Source: Mesorhizobium sp.
GTDB taxonomy: Bacteria; Pseudomonadota; Alphaproteobacteria; Rhizobiales; Rhizobiaceae
Length of the DNA: 6,118 bases
Assembly (NCBI GenBank): GCA_030698645.1
Contig: JAUYMV010000261.1
Span: 1 to 6,118, forward strand
Direction: 5' to 3'
The notes below the pieces were generated by a model, which was not told the origin of the DNA, did not search any database, and saw only the letters and a program-made list of their open reading frames with translations. The translations under genes and the position numbers were made by a program. How positions within the stretch are numbered: position 1 is the stretch's first letter; each line of letters opens with the position of its first letter. Of this stretch, positions 1 through 6,118 are shown piece by piece.

Positions 1-45
1 ATCGGGATACTGCTGGTCCTGGCCAGCGCCGGCGCCGCATCGGCT
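1..45 (+). other. Signal peptide end of the LRR protein, cut by the window edge
   Basis: The codons translate to IGILLVLASAGAASA, a hydrophobic stretch ending in a small-residue A-S-A motif followed by Glu-Gln. This is a typical signal peptidase I site, with cleavage predicted after residue 15 (base 45). The positively charged n-region and start codon must lie a short distance upstream of base 1. There is no Cys at the +1 position, so it is not a lipoprotein signal. Confidence 0.8.
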
Positions 46-2802
46 GAGCAGCCGAAGCTGGTGCTGGTCGAAAATGTCGACCTGACGCCGGGCGACACCC
101 GGTTGCATTTCCCGCTGCTGATCACCAATCAGCGCGGCTACCGCCTGCGCTGCCAGGCGCAGTCCGACGAGGAGGCCATGATCCGCGGGCTGGGCTTCCT
201 GTCCACGCCGGCCGGTGTTTTCTCGGCCATCGATCCCGAAATCACAGCCGCCGCGCCGCAGGACAACCCGCTCCTCTGTCCGGATGCCGCCAACTACAGG
301 ATCAAGGTCTTCGCCTTTTCGGACGAAACCGGGCTGAACCACTACCTGCAGTTCCCGGCCGGTTTCGACTCGACCACCTATACGGGCCGGCTTTACAGGC
401 CGCGCTGCGCCGGTCTGGTAGAGGCGCTGAAGGTCGATCTCGCCAACGCCATCAACGCCGATCCGAGACCCTTCTTCGGCGACGCCCTCTACGACATCGA
501 CTGCATCGCCGGCGCGCCCTTCGATGTGCGACCGGAGAGTTTTGCCGCCTGGTGCACCAAGACCAACCTGACGGAAGCCGAGGCGAGGACGGTCGATGCG
601 ATCCTCGACTCGACGCCGGCGGGCGCGGCCGCGCGCGGCAACGCTCCGGCATGCGCCACGGCGCAGGTCTTCCTGACCTCGGTCAACTCGATCAATCTTT
701 CCGGGCTTGGCCTGACCGAACTGGCGCCGTTGTCGGTTCTGCCCAATCTCACCACCTTGGTGCTGGAGGGCAACGAGATTTCCGAGCTCGCACCGCTCGG
801 CGCATTGCGCGCCCTGACATTCCTCGATCTCTCCGGCAACAAGATCGCCAATCTCGCGCCGCTGTCGCTCTTGAGCGCCCTGACCGAACTCGACCTTTCG
901 GCCAATCTGATCGGCAATCTGAGGCCGCTGTCGTCGAACGTCGCATTGACCCGACTGCACCTCGCCGGCAACCAGATCTCCGACGTCTCTCCGCTGCGCT
1001 TCCTCCGCGCGCTGATCTCGCTCGATCTCGCAAACAATCTGGTGACCGGAGCCGGTATCGAACCGCTGACCGGCCTCAGTGTGCTGCGAAGCCTGAATCT
1101 CTCCAACAACAGGATCGAATCCATCGAAGCACTCAGCCAGTTCGCCGAATCGACTGAAATTTTGCTCGCCGGCAACCCGATCTTCGGCAACGCGACGCTG
1201 ACCTTTGCCGAGACCTGCGTGCTGCACCGCGCCGACGCCACGCCCTTCGGCTTCACCATCCGGGCGATGATCGCCCAGTCCGGCGCACAGAGTTGCGACG
1301 CCGCGGCCGCCGCGCTCAACTCCAGCCCGTCGCTCGACCTCAGCAGCAAGATGATCAGCGACGTGCGCCCTGTCGCACTGATCCCCAACCTCACCACGCT
1401 CAACCTTTCCTCCAACGCCATCGTCGACGCCGATCCGCTGACCGTCATGAACGGGCTGGCCACGCTCAATCTCAGCGGCAACAGCATCGTCAAGATCGAC
1501 GGTCTGGCGCGGCTCATCAATCTCACGGCGCTCGATCTCAGCGCCAATCCGGTCGATGCGTCGCGATTCGTGGGCGCCTGCCTGGTGCGCAATCACGCCG
1601 GAATGCTGACGGCCCCGCAAGGCGCGGAGATTTCCGCGCTGATGACCTTCGCCGGTCAGGACAAATGCCTGCACGCGGCCGAGGCGCTCAAGCGGGCAAC
1701 GGACGTCACGCTTCGCAACCTCGGTTTGACCAGCGTCGACTACTTCCCGATCTTCGAGAACGCGCGCCGGCTCGATCTGCGTCAGAACGCCCTGATCAAC
1801 GTCGCCCCGCTGAGGTCGTTGACCCGCGTATTTTTGCTCGACCTGTCCGGGAACCAGATCACGTCGCTGGCCGACATTGGGACGATGACGTCGCTGGAGG
1901 TCCTCAACCTGACGGGCAACCCCATCTCCTCGCTTGGCCTCATTGGCGGGCTGGCGCAGCTCAGGTCCATTCAGATCGCCAACACACAAATCGCCAACAT
2001 CCGCCCGCTCGCCAGCCTGCCGCTTCTCGCCACCGCACAGCTCGCCGGCCTCAACATCAACTACACCGATATAGATGACTACTGTCTGGTGCACAGGCTG
2101 GACACGTTCGCTCTGCTCGAGGCGCGACCGTTCATGCTGGCCATCGAGCCGCGGCTGGTCGCCGACGGCATCGACCCGAAGAACTGCCCCGCGGTCGCCA
2201 ACTGGGCGCGCACGGTCCAGACGCTCAACCTGAACAAGACGAATCTGAGCTCGATCGATCCGGTGCGCTTCTTCAGCGACCTGACCAGTCTGACGATGTA
2301 CGACAATCGCATCGTCGATGCCAGCCCGGTGCGCAATCTGACGCGCCTGGTCACGCTCAACCTGGGGAAGAACAGGATCGAGGCGATCCCGACGCTGCAG
2401 TCCGCGGTTCTCAAGAACCTGACGCTCAACCTGAATCGCATCGTGTTCGTGCAGGCGCTGCAGCCCAAGGCGAGTCTCGTCTCGCTGCGCCTCGACGACA
2501 ACCGCATCCGCGACGCACGGGCGCTGAACAACCTCGCGAACCTGACCTATCTCGACCTGCGCTCCAACCAGATCGCAACCGGCGAGGGCGTCAACGGCCT
2601 GTTCCCGCGCAATCCGTATCTGAAGGGAAATCCCGTCTGCGACCTCCCGGTCATCATGATCTTTCCGCCGCCACCGATCGTCGACGCCTGCAGGCGCGAG
2701 CCGATATTCGGCTGGGTCCTCAATTCAGTGCTGCACGACAATTTCATTCTCAACGAGACCATTCGGCCGCACGTGCTCAACCCGCGCCCGTTCGGCGGCT
2801 GA
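1..2802 (+). CDS. Exported leucine-rich repeat protein, 5'-partial
   Basis: Frame 1 is open from base 1 to the TGA at 2800-2802, giving 933 visible residues with no start in view. The first residues read IGILLVLASAGAASA then EQ, the hydrophobic core and Ala-X-Ala cleavage site of a Sec signal peptide, so the start is upstream. The GTG at 61 lies behind that site and would delete it. Mature residues 16 to about 184 match no family I recognise and hold four Cys (51, 93, 136, 168). About 24 LRRs of roughly 22 residues follow, with the pattern LxLxxNxIxxLxPLxxLxxLT, resembling internalin or SDS22-type LRRs. They fall in four blocks separated by two-Cys segments. The tail has a Cys pair (880, 897) around a proline run and ends without an LPXTG motif or membrane anchor. 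A role in protein or surface binding outside the cytoplasm is inferred from LRRs in general; the partner is unknown. It lies 52 bp before an SpvB/TcB-like gene on the same strand, probably in one operon. Confidence 0.93.
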   Translation: MGILLVLASAGAASAEQPKLVLVENVDLTPGDTRLHFPLLITNQRGYRLRCQAQSDEEAMIRGLGFLSTPAGVFSAIDPEITAAAPQDNPLLCPDAANYRIKVFAFSDETGLNHYLQFPAGFDSTTYTGRLYRPRCAGLVEALKVDLANAINADPRPFFGDALYDIDCIAGAPFDVRPESFAAWCTKTNLTEAEARTVDAILDSTPAGAAARGNAPACATAQVFLTSVNSINLSGLGLTELAPLSVLPNLTTLVLEGNEISELAPLGALRALTFLDLSGNKIANLAPLSLLSALTELDLSANLIGNLRPLSSNVALTRLHLAGNQISDVSPLRFLRALISLDLANNLVTGAGIEPLTGLSVLRSLNLSNNRIESIEALSQFAESTEILLAGNPIFGNATLTFAETCVLHRADATPFGFTIRAMIAQSGAQSCDAAAAALNSSPSLDLSSKMISDVRPVALIPNLTTLNLSSNAIVDADPLTVMNGLATLNLSGNSIVKIDGLARLINLTALDLSANPVDASRFVGACLVRNHAGMLTAPQGAEISALMTFAGQDKCLHAAEALKRATDVTLRNLGLTSVDYFPIFENARRLDLRQNALINVAPLRSLTRVFLLDLSGNQITSLADIGTMTSLEVLNLTGNPISSLGLIGGLAQLRSIQIANTQIANIRPLASLPLLATAQLAGLNINYTDIDDYCLVHRLDTFALLEARPFMLAIEPRLVADGIDPKNCPAVANWARTVQTLNLNKTNLSSIDPVRFFSDLTSLTMYDNRIVDASPVRNLTRLVTLNLGKNRIEAIPTLQSAVLKNLTLNLNRIVFVQALQPKASLVSLRLDDNRIRDARALNNLANLTYLDLRSNQIATGEGVNGLFPRNPYLKGNPVCDLPVIMIFPPPPIVDACRREPIFGWVLNSVLHDNFILNETIRPHVLNPRPFGG
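553..2691 (+). repeat. Protein-level super-repeat: four Cys-pair + LRR-block modules plus closing Cys pair
   Basis: The LRR region has a higher-order period. Each module opens with two Cys 26 to 34 residues apart, then a block of 22-residue LRRs. Cys codons start at 553/652, 1216/1294, 1579/1666 and 2083/2185. LRR blocks run at about 673-1176 (8 repeats), 1327-1560 (4), 1699-2070 (6) and 2215-2640 (6). The first Cys of modules 2 to 4 sits in a related context (CVLHR, CLVRN, CLVHR), which points to duplication of a whole cap-plus-block unit. A last pair at 2638/2689 closes the array. The pairs probably form disulfides capping each block, as flanking Cys caps do in many extracellular LRR proteins. 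The copies are diverged at DNA level, so the duplications look old. Block limits are approximate. Confidence 0.75.
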
Positions 2803-2854
2803 ACGATTGCCTGCCAAATATCTGATTCAGATCAATCCTTTTAGGAATGCGACA
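2803..2854 (+). promoter_or_regulatory. Intergenic spacer with a 13-bp palindrome
   Basis: This 52-bp gap is about 40% G+C, clearly below the flanking genes. It contains the perfect inverted repeat ATCTGA-T-TCAGAT at 2820-2832. A second, very short inverted repeat TCCT-TTT-AGGA at 2836-2846 includes the ribosome binding site. Neither resembles a rho-independent terminator: the stems are short and AT-rich and no long T-run follows. Co-transcription of the flanking genes is therefore likely. The palindrome could be an operator half-site pair or chance; I see no clear -35/-10 pair. Confidence 0.35.
2843..2846 (+). promoter_or_regulatory. Ribosome binding site of the SpvB/TcB-like gene
   Basis: AGGA lies 8 nt upstream of the ATG at 2855, a normal Shine-Dalgarno distance. 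It supports that start together with the signal peptide that begins right there. The nearer ATG at 2847 abuts the AGGA with no spacing and reaches a stop after three codons. Confidence 0.7.
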
Positions 2855-2941
2855 ATGAAAAACCCAATTCGACAAATCGGTTTCAAGCTTCTCGCAACGT
2901 CCGCCCTGCTCGGCCTCGCCGCGGCCAGCGCCCAAGCCCAG
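2855..2941 (+). other. Sec signal peptide of the SpvB/TcB-like protein
   Basis: Residues 1-29 show a basic n-region (K2, R6, K11), a hydrophobic stretch around LLATSALLGLAAASA, and an A-Q-A site followed by Gln-Asp. Signal peptidase I cleavage is predicted after residue 28, or close to it. There is no twin-arginine pair and no lipobox Cys, so general Sec export to the periplasm is the best reading. Confidence 0.85.
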
Positions 2942-5900
2942 GACAAATCGGCCTCCAGCGTCGTCCAGCTTCCCTCGGCGGGCGGCACGGTGACGCGCGA
3001 GGAGGGCTCCTTCGGGCTCAACATGAATACCGGCTCGGCGAACTTCTCGCTTCCCTTCCCCGAACTGCCGACACGCGGCAAGCACCTGCCCTCGATCAAG
3101 CTCACCTACAGCCAGTTCTCCGGCGACAGCGGCAGCGGCATGGGCATTGGCTGGGACCTGAATGTTCCGTCGATCGCCATGAACGACGATCTCGGCACGT
3201 CGATCGGCGGCTTCCGCCCGGATGGGGATTTCTTCAACCGACTGAGCCTGGCGGGCCAGCGGCTGGTGTTCCTCGGCAAGACCGAGGACGGGAGCGGGCT
3301 GCGCTACCGGCCGGAATTCGCCGAGGAGTTCATCCAGATTACCTATCGCGGCCAGCCCTTCCCGGTGCCGGTGCTCGGACCGCTGGGCGAGGCCCGGACG
3401 GTCACGCTACCGTCCGGTTTCGAGATGCTGGGGCCCGACGGGACGCGGCAGTATTTCAGCGGCGATCCGGCGGTTGCCGAAGGGGCATTCGAAAGCTCGG
3501 CGCCCTATGTCACGCGCTGGCCGCTCGTCCTCGAGACCAATCCCGATCGCGACGCGATCAGCTATGACTACGTCAAGCACGGCAATCGCTCCTATCTGAA
3601 GGAGGTGTCCTTCGCGGGCGGCCACAGCAAATACGGTTTCGAACTGCTCGAGACGCAGGCCAACCTCGTCAGCAACGCCACCGGCGCGCGCCAGGTCAAC
3701 AGCCGGCTCTATGGCCGCATCACCATGAGCTTCGACGGCGATGTCTTCAATCGCTGGTGCCTCGGCTATATCGGCCGCTCCGGCGATGCCGATGACGGCT
3801 TCAAGGTGCGCGCCCATCCGGACTGTCTCGCGCAGGCCGAGGCGGACCTCGGGCCGCAGATCGATTCCAAGTCGATCAACGTCCTCGATCAGCTCCGCGC
3901 CATCTACCGCTTCGGCGACAATGGCGATCAACCGCTTTCGGCCGAGACGGAGACGCTGCCGCCGATCATGCTGAGCTACTCGTCCTGGACGTCGGCCGAT
4001 CTTGCCGGCCGGGACGTCGTCTACGAAGCGCCCAGGCTCGCCTTCGCGGGCGACCTGCCGCCGAACAATTTCGAGCTTGCCGACATGGACATGGATGCGC
4101 TGGTCGACATCGTGCAGTCGAGCGCCGAAGGCGCGCGCGTGCTCCTCGGCGAAGGCTCGCTCGACAGTTCGTTCTCGCAGAGCAGGGAGCTCCTGCTGAG
4201 CCGACTGAGCAATTCTGGCATGCGCACCGACGTGATCCCGCGCCTGTCCGACAATCGCTTCCAGTTCGCCGACATCTACGGCGATTCCTATGTCGACATG
4301 GTCGAGATCGGCGACGACGTCATCTACATCTATGCCGGCGATTCGGCCGGCAACCTGACCTATATCGGTCGCGAGATCTCGCTTCCCGGCATCTCGCCGT
4401 CGCTGTTCGAAAACGGCCGCAGCCGGTTCATGGACGTCAACATGGACGGCCAGTCGGACATCGTGTCGACCCGGCTCAACGCCGACGGCCAGACCGAATG
4501 GCTGATCTTCCTGAACCTGACGCGACGCCAGCCCGACGGCGAGCACCGCATTAACTTCGGCGCGCTGCAGAAGAGGTTCCCCTTCGCTTCCCAGGACGCC
4601 TCGGCGCTGTCGGCGCGCAACACCCGCGTCACCGACATCAACGGCGACCGGCTGCCGGACCTGGTGGTCATCCAGCCGGCGCGACAGGGCTTCTGCGTCT
4701 ATGAAAACCGCGGCACCATCTTTTCGCAGGACCCCGCCGAGCTTCTCTTCGGCGACAGCCAAGCCAACGATCCGATCTGCGGCACGGGCAGCTTCACCGA
4801 GGTCGCCGGCATGCAGCCGACCGACCGGCTCGAGACCATGTGGTATGTCGACGCCAATGGCGACGGCATCATGGATTTCGCCAGCATGGGCAACCGCACC
4901 GACGAACTGCGCGTCTGGCTCGGCTTCGGCGACGGCACCTTCCTGAACAGCCCGGTCGACATCGCGCTCAATCTTCGCGTCCAGGTCGGCAGCAACACGG
5001 CGTCATTCAGGAGCCGCGTCGTCGACCTCGACGCTGACGGCCAGTCGGAAATCCTGGTCTTCCAGCAGCCGGCCGGCAATGACGTCAAGGCGGTCGTCGT
5101 GATCGACTTCAACCGCAGCGGAGACACCCAGCTCACCAAGGCCAACCTGCTGACCACGGTCGAGTTCGGCTCGGGCCGGCGCCACGACGTGCGCTATGCC
5201 ACCTCGACCGACGAGATGCTGCGTGACAAGGCGAACGCGCATCCGTTCACCAAGCTGCATTTCCCCGTCGTGCTCGCCAAGCAGCTGGTCACCTCAGAGG
5301 GCGTGCCCGGTCTGCCCCGCGACCTGGTGCAGACCGAGGAGTATTTCTATCACCGGCCGTTCTTCGACGTGATCAACAGCCGGTTCATCGGCTTCTCCGA
5401 GGTGGAGAAGGTGACTTATGGCGACGAGTTCGCCGCCGGCGGCGGCACCACGCAGCGCAGCTCCTATGCGAACGAGCAGTACTATACCTTCGCCGACACG
5501 GCGGTCGACCTGCATCTTGCCGGCAAGCTGAAGATATCGAAGACCTACACGGTCCAGCCCGAGGCGCAGCTCGTGGCGAGCGCCGCGGACACCGCGACGC
5601 TCGATCCGAACCAGCCGTTCCAGCACTCGCTTTCGACCACCACGCGCACCCAGAAGCTGCCGGTCCCCGGCGTCCTGCTGAAGTGCCAGAGCGCGGTATG
5701 GGAAGCCGTGCCGGTGGGCGACGGCAGTTCCTATCTGCGCAAGACCAGCGAGAGCTTCACCTCCGCAGCCGGAAACCAGCAGCAGCAACCGGTCTCCGAC
5801 GAGAGCTGCGCCTTCCCGGTGAAGACGCAGGAGTTCGCCGGTTTCGACGCGTTCAACATCGCCGGCCAGATCACCACGCGCAGCCGTGAGATCGTCGGGC

Positions 5901-6118
5901 CGAAGGGCTTGATGGTGCCGGGCTTCGTCAGCGTCATCCGCAACGATTTCGCGGAGGCCCGGGCGGCACTCGCCGGCCTCGGCATCGTCAACGCCGTCTC
6001 CGAGCGTACGACGCTCGCCGGCACGCAGTTGATGAGCGCGGAGCGCTTCGTCTATGCGCCGTCCTCGGGTCGCCTGACCCGGCGGGCGCTCGACGTCTTC
6101 TCGGCGCTACGCGACGTT
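2855..6118 (+). CDS. Exported SpvB/TcB-like shell protein, 3'-partial (likely Rhs-type toxin)
   Basis: The frame is open from the ATG at 2855 to the window end, 1088 codons with no stop. Residues 1-29 are a Sec signal peptide (MKNPIRQ, hydrophobic core, AQA then QD). Residues about 38-360 match the SpvB/TcB N-terminal domain: a TGSANFSLPFP strand, LTYS at 83-86 and GMGIGWDLNVPSI at 95-107. Residues about 405-735 hold six FG-GAP/VCBS-like Asp loops (410, 473, 527, 594, 666, 724). Residues about 765-860 fit the TcdB midN domain: FGSGRRHDVRYA, a LHFPVVLAKQLV strand, and a Y-F-Y...FFDV...SRFIGFSEVE segment. From about 1005 the pattern changes toward Rhs/YD style, ending with FVYAPSSGRLTRR. In Tc toxins TcB forms half of a hollow cocoon and its propeller binds TcA; SpvB carries an ADP-ribosyltransferase at its C terminus. 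The C-terminal part here is outside the window, so the effector is unknown. The Sec signal is atypical for Tc B subunits. Six Cys fall in three nearby pairs. Confidence 0.92.
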   Translation, partial: MKNPIRQIGFKLLATSALLGLAAASAQAQDKSASSVVQLPSAGGTVTREEGSFGLNMNTGSANFSLPFPELPTRGKHLPSIKLTYSQFSGDSGSGMGIGWDLNVPSIAMNDDLGTSIGGFRPDGDFFNRLSLAGQRLVFLGKTEDGSGLRYRPEFAEEFIQITYRGQPFPVPVLGPLGEARTVTLPSGFEMLGPDGTRQYFSGDPAVAEGAFESSAPYVTRWPLVLETNPDRDAISYDYVKHGNRSYLKEVSFAGGHSKYGFELLETQANLVSNATGARQVNSRLYGRITMSFDGDVFNRWCLGYIGRSGDADDGFKVRAHPDCLAQAEADLGPQIDSKSINVLDQLRAIYRFGDNGDQPLSAETETLPPIMLSYSSWTSADLAGRDVVYEAPRLAFAGDLPPNNFELADMDMDALVDIVQSSAEGARVLLGEGSLDSSFSQSRELLLSRLSNSGMRTDVIPRLSDNRFQFADIYGDSYVDMVEIGDDVIYIYAGDSAGNLTYIGREISLPGISPSLFENGRSRFMDVNMDGQSDIVSTRLNADGQTEWLIFLNLTRRQPDGEHRINFGALQKRFPFASQDASALSARNTRVTDINGDRLPDLVVIQPARQGFCVYENRGTIFSQDPAELLFGDSQANDPICGTGSFTEVAGMQPTDRLETMWYVDANGDGIMDFASMGNRTDELRVWLGFGDGTFLNSPVDIALNLRVQVGSNTASFRSRVVDLDADGQSEILVFQQPAGNDVKAVVVIDFNRSGDTQLTKANLLTTVEFGSGRRHDVRYATSTDEMLRDKANAHPFTKLHFPVVLAKQLVTSEGVPGLPRDLVQTEEYFYHRPFFDVINSRFIGFSEVEKVTYGDEFAAGGGTTQRSSYANEQYYTFADTAVDLHLAGKLKISKTYTVQPEAQLVASAADTATLDPNQPFQHSLSTTTRTQKLPVPGVLLKCQSAVWEAVPVGDGSSYLRKTSESFTSAAGNQQQQPVSDESCAFPVKTQEFAGFDAFNIAGQITTRSREIVGPKGLMVPGFVSVIRNDFAEARAALAGLGIVNAVSERTTLAGTQLMSAERFVYAPSSGRLTRRALDVFSALRDV
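4082..5050 (+). repeat. Six FG-GAP/VCBS-like Asp loops (predicted beta-propeller)
   Basis: Six segments follow DxDxDGxxD, the calcium-binding loop of FG-GAP/VCBS propeller blades. They begin at residues 410 (DMDMDALVD), 473 (DIYGDSYVD), 527 (DVNMDGQSD), 594 (DINGDRLPD), 666 (DANGDGIMD) and 724 (DLDADGQSE). The second lacks the usual third-position ligand and the last ends in Glu. Spacing is 54 to 72 residues, as expected for one blade each. In Tc toxins the equivalent propeller docks the B subunit to TcA. The number of folded blades cannot be fixed by eye. Confidence 0.75.

Noticed and set aside
489..1592. Minus-strand open frame of 367 codons inside the LRR gene
   Set aside because: Its Ser/Arg/Leu-rich repetitive composition mirrors the LRR codons on the other strand. 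No family features or ribosome binding site were seen.
552..2078. Plus-strand frame 3 open frames (552-1157 and 1293-2078) overlapping the LRR gene
   Set aside because: Arg/Gln/Pro-rich products without domain features; they are frame-shifted readings of the LRR repeats.
2803..2854. Rho-independent terminator between the two genes
   Set aside because: The inverted repeats have only 4-6 bp AT-rich arms and no following T-run, so a terminator is unlikely.
2847..2858. Three-codon open frame (ATG CGA CAA TGA) whose stop overlaps the ATG at 2855
   Set aside because: The Shine-Dalgarno sequence directly abuts this ATG, leaving no spacing for initiation. A leader-type role is not supported by anything else.
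2777..3105. Minus-strand small open frames spanning the intergenic gap
   Set aside because: They overlap the signal peptide and start of the SpvB/TcB-like gene, which is strongly supported, and their products show no domain features.
3407..4762. Long minus-strand open frame of 451 codons inside the SpvB/TcB-like gene
   Set aside because: It is antisense to a well-supported domain-bearing gene, has low-complexity Val/Asp/Ala/Arg composition produced by reading GAC/GTC-rich codons backwards, and shows no recognisable domain. High-GC genes with G/C-ending codons commonly create such shadows.
1..6118. CRISPR arrays, tRNA/rRNA genes, insertion sequences
   Set aside because: No regularly spaced identical DNA repeats, no cloverleaf or rRNA-like stretches and no transposase were seen. 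The window is almost wholly filled by two protein genes; the only DNA periodicity comes from diverged LRR codons.

Overview
The window holds two large co-directional genes on the + strand that together cover almost all of it. Base composition is high-GC, with strong G/C preference at third codon positions, and both encoded proteins start with Sec-type signal peptides. The style fits a Gram-negative proteobacterium, most likely an alphaproteobacterium of the Rhizobiales type. That placement is an impression from composition and signal-peptide style, not a database match.

Region 1 (1-2802) is the 3' part of a gene for an exported leucine-rich repeat (LRR) protein. The reading frame is already open at base 1 and reads through the end of a signal peptide, so the true start lies upstream of the window. 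The protein has a roughly 170-residue N-terminal region that I do not recognise. Four blocks of 22-residue LRRs follow, about 24 repeats in all. Each block is preceded by a short segment with two cysteines, and a final cysteine pair closes the array.

Region 2 (2803-2854) is a 52-bp AT-richer spacer with a perfect 13-bp palindrome, a Shine-Dalgarno sequence and no convincing terminator. The two genes are therefore probably co-transcribed.

Region 3 (2855-6118, running off the window) is the first 1088 codons of an exported SpvB/TcB-like protein. In order it has a signal peptide, an SpvB-type N-terminal domain, six Asp-rich FG-GAP/VCBS-like propeller loops, a TcdB middle/N-terminal (midN) domain, and what looks like the first Rhs/YD-type repeat at the window edge. 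In Tc (ABC) toxins this architecture forms half of the hollow shell that encloses a C-terminal toxin. The rest of the shell and any effector lie downstream.

Taken together, the window suggests a secreted two-gene cassette: an LRR protein, possibly a binding or recognition partner, and a TcB/Rhs-type shell protein with its own Sec signal. The pairing and the idea that the two proteins act together are inferred from adjacency, shared export signals and paired cysteines in both. No TcA, T6SS or immunity gene is visible in the window.
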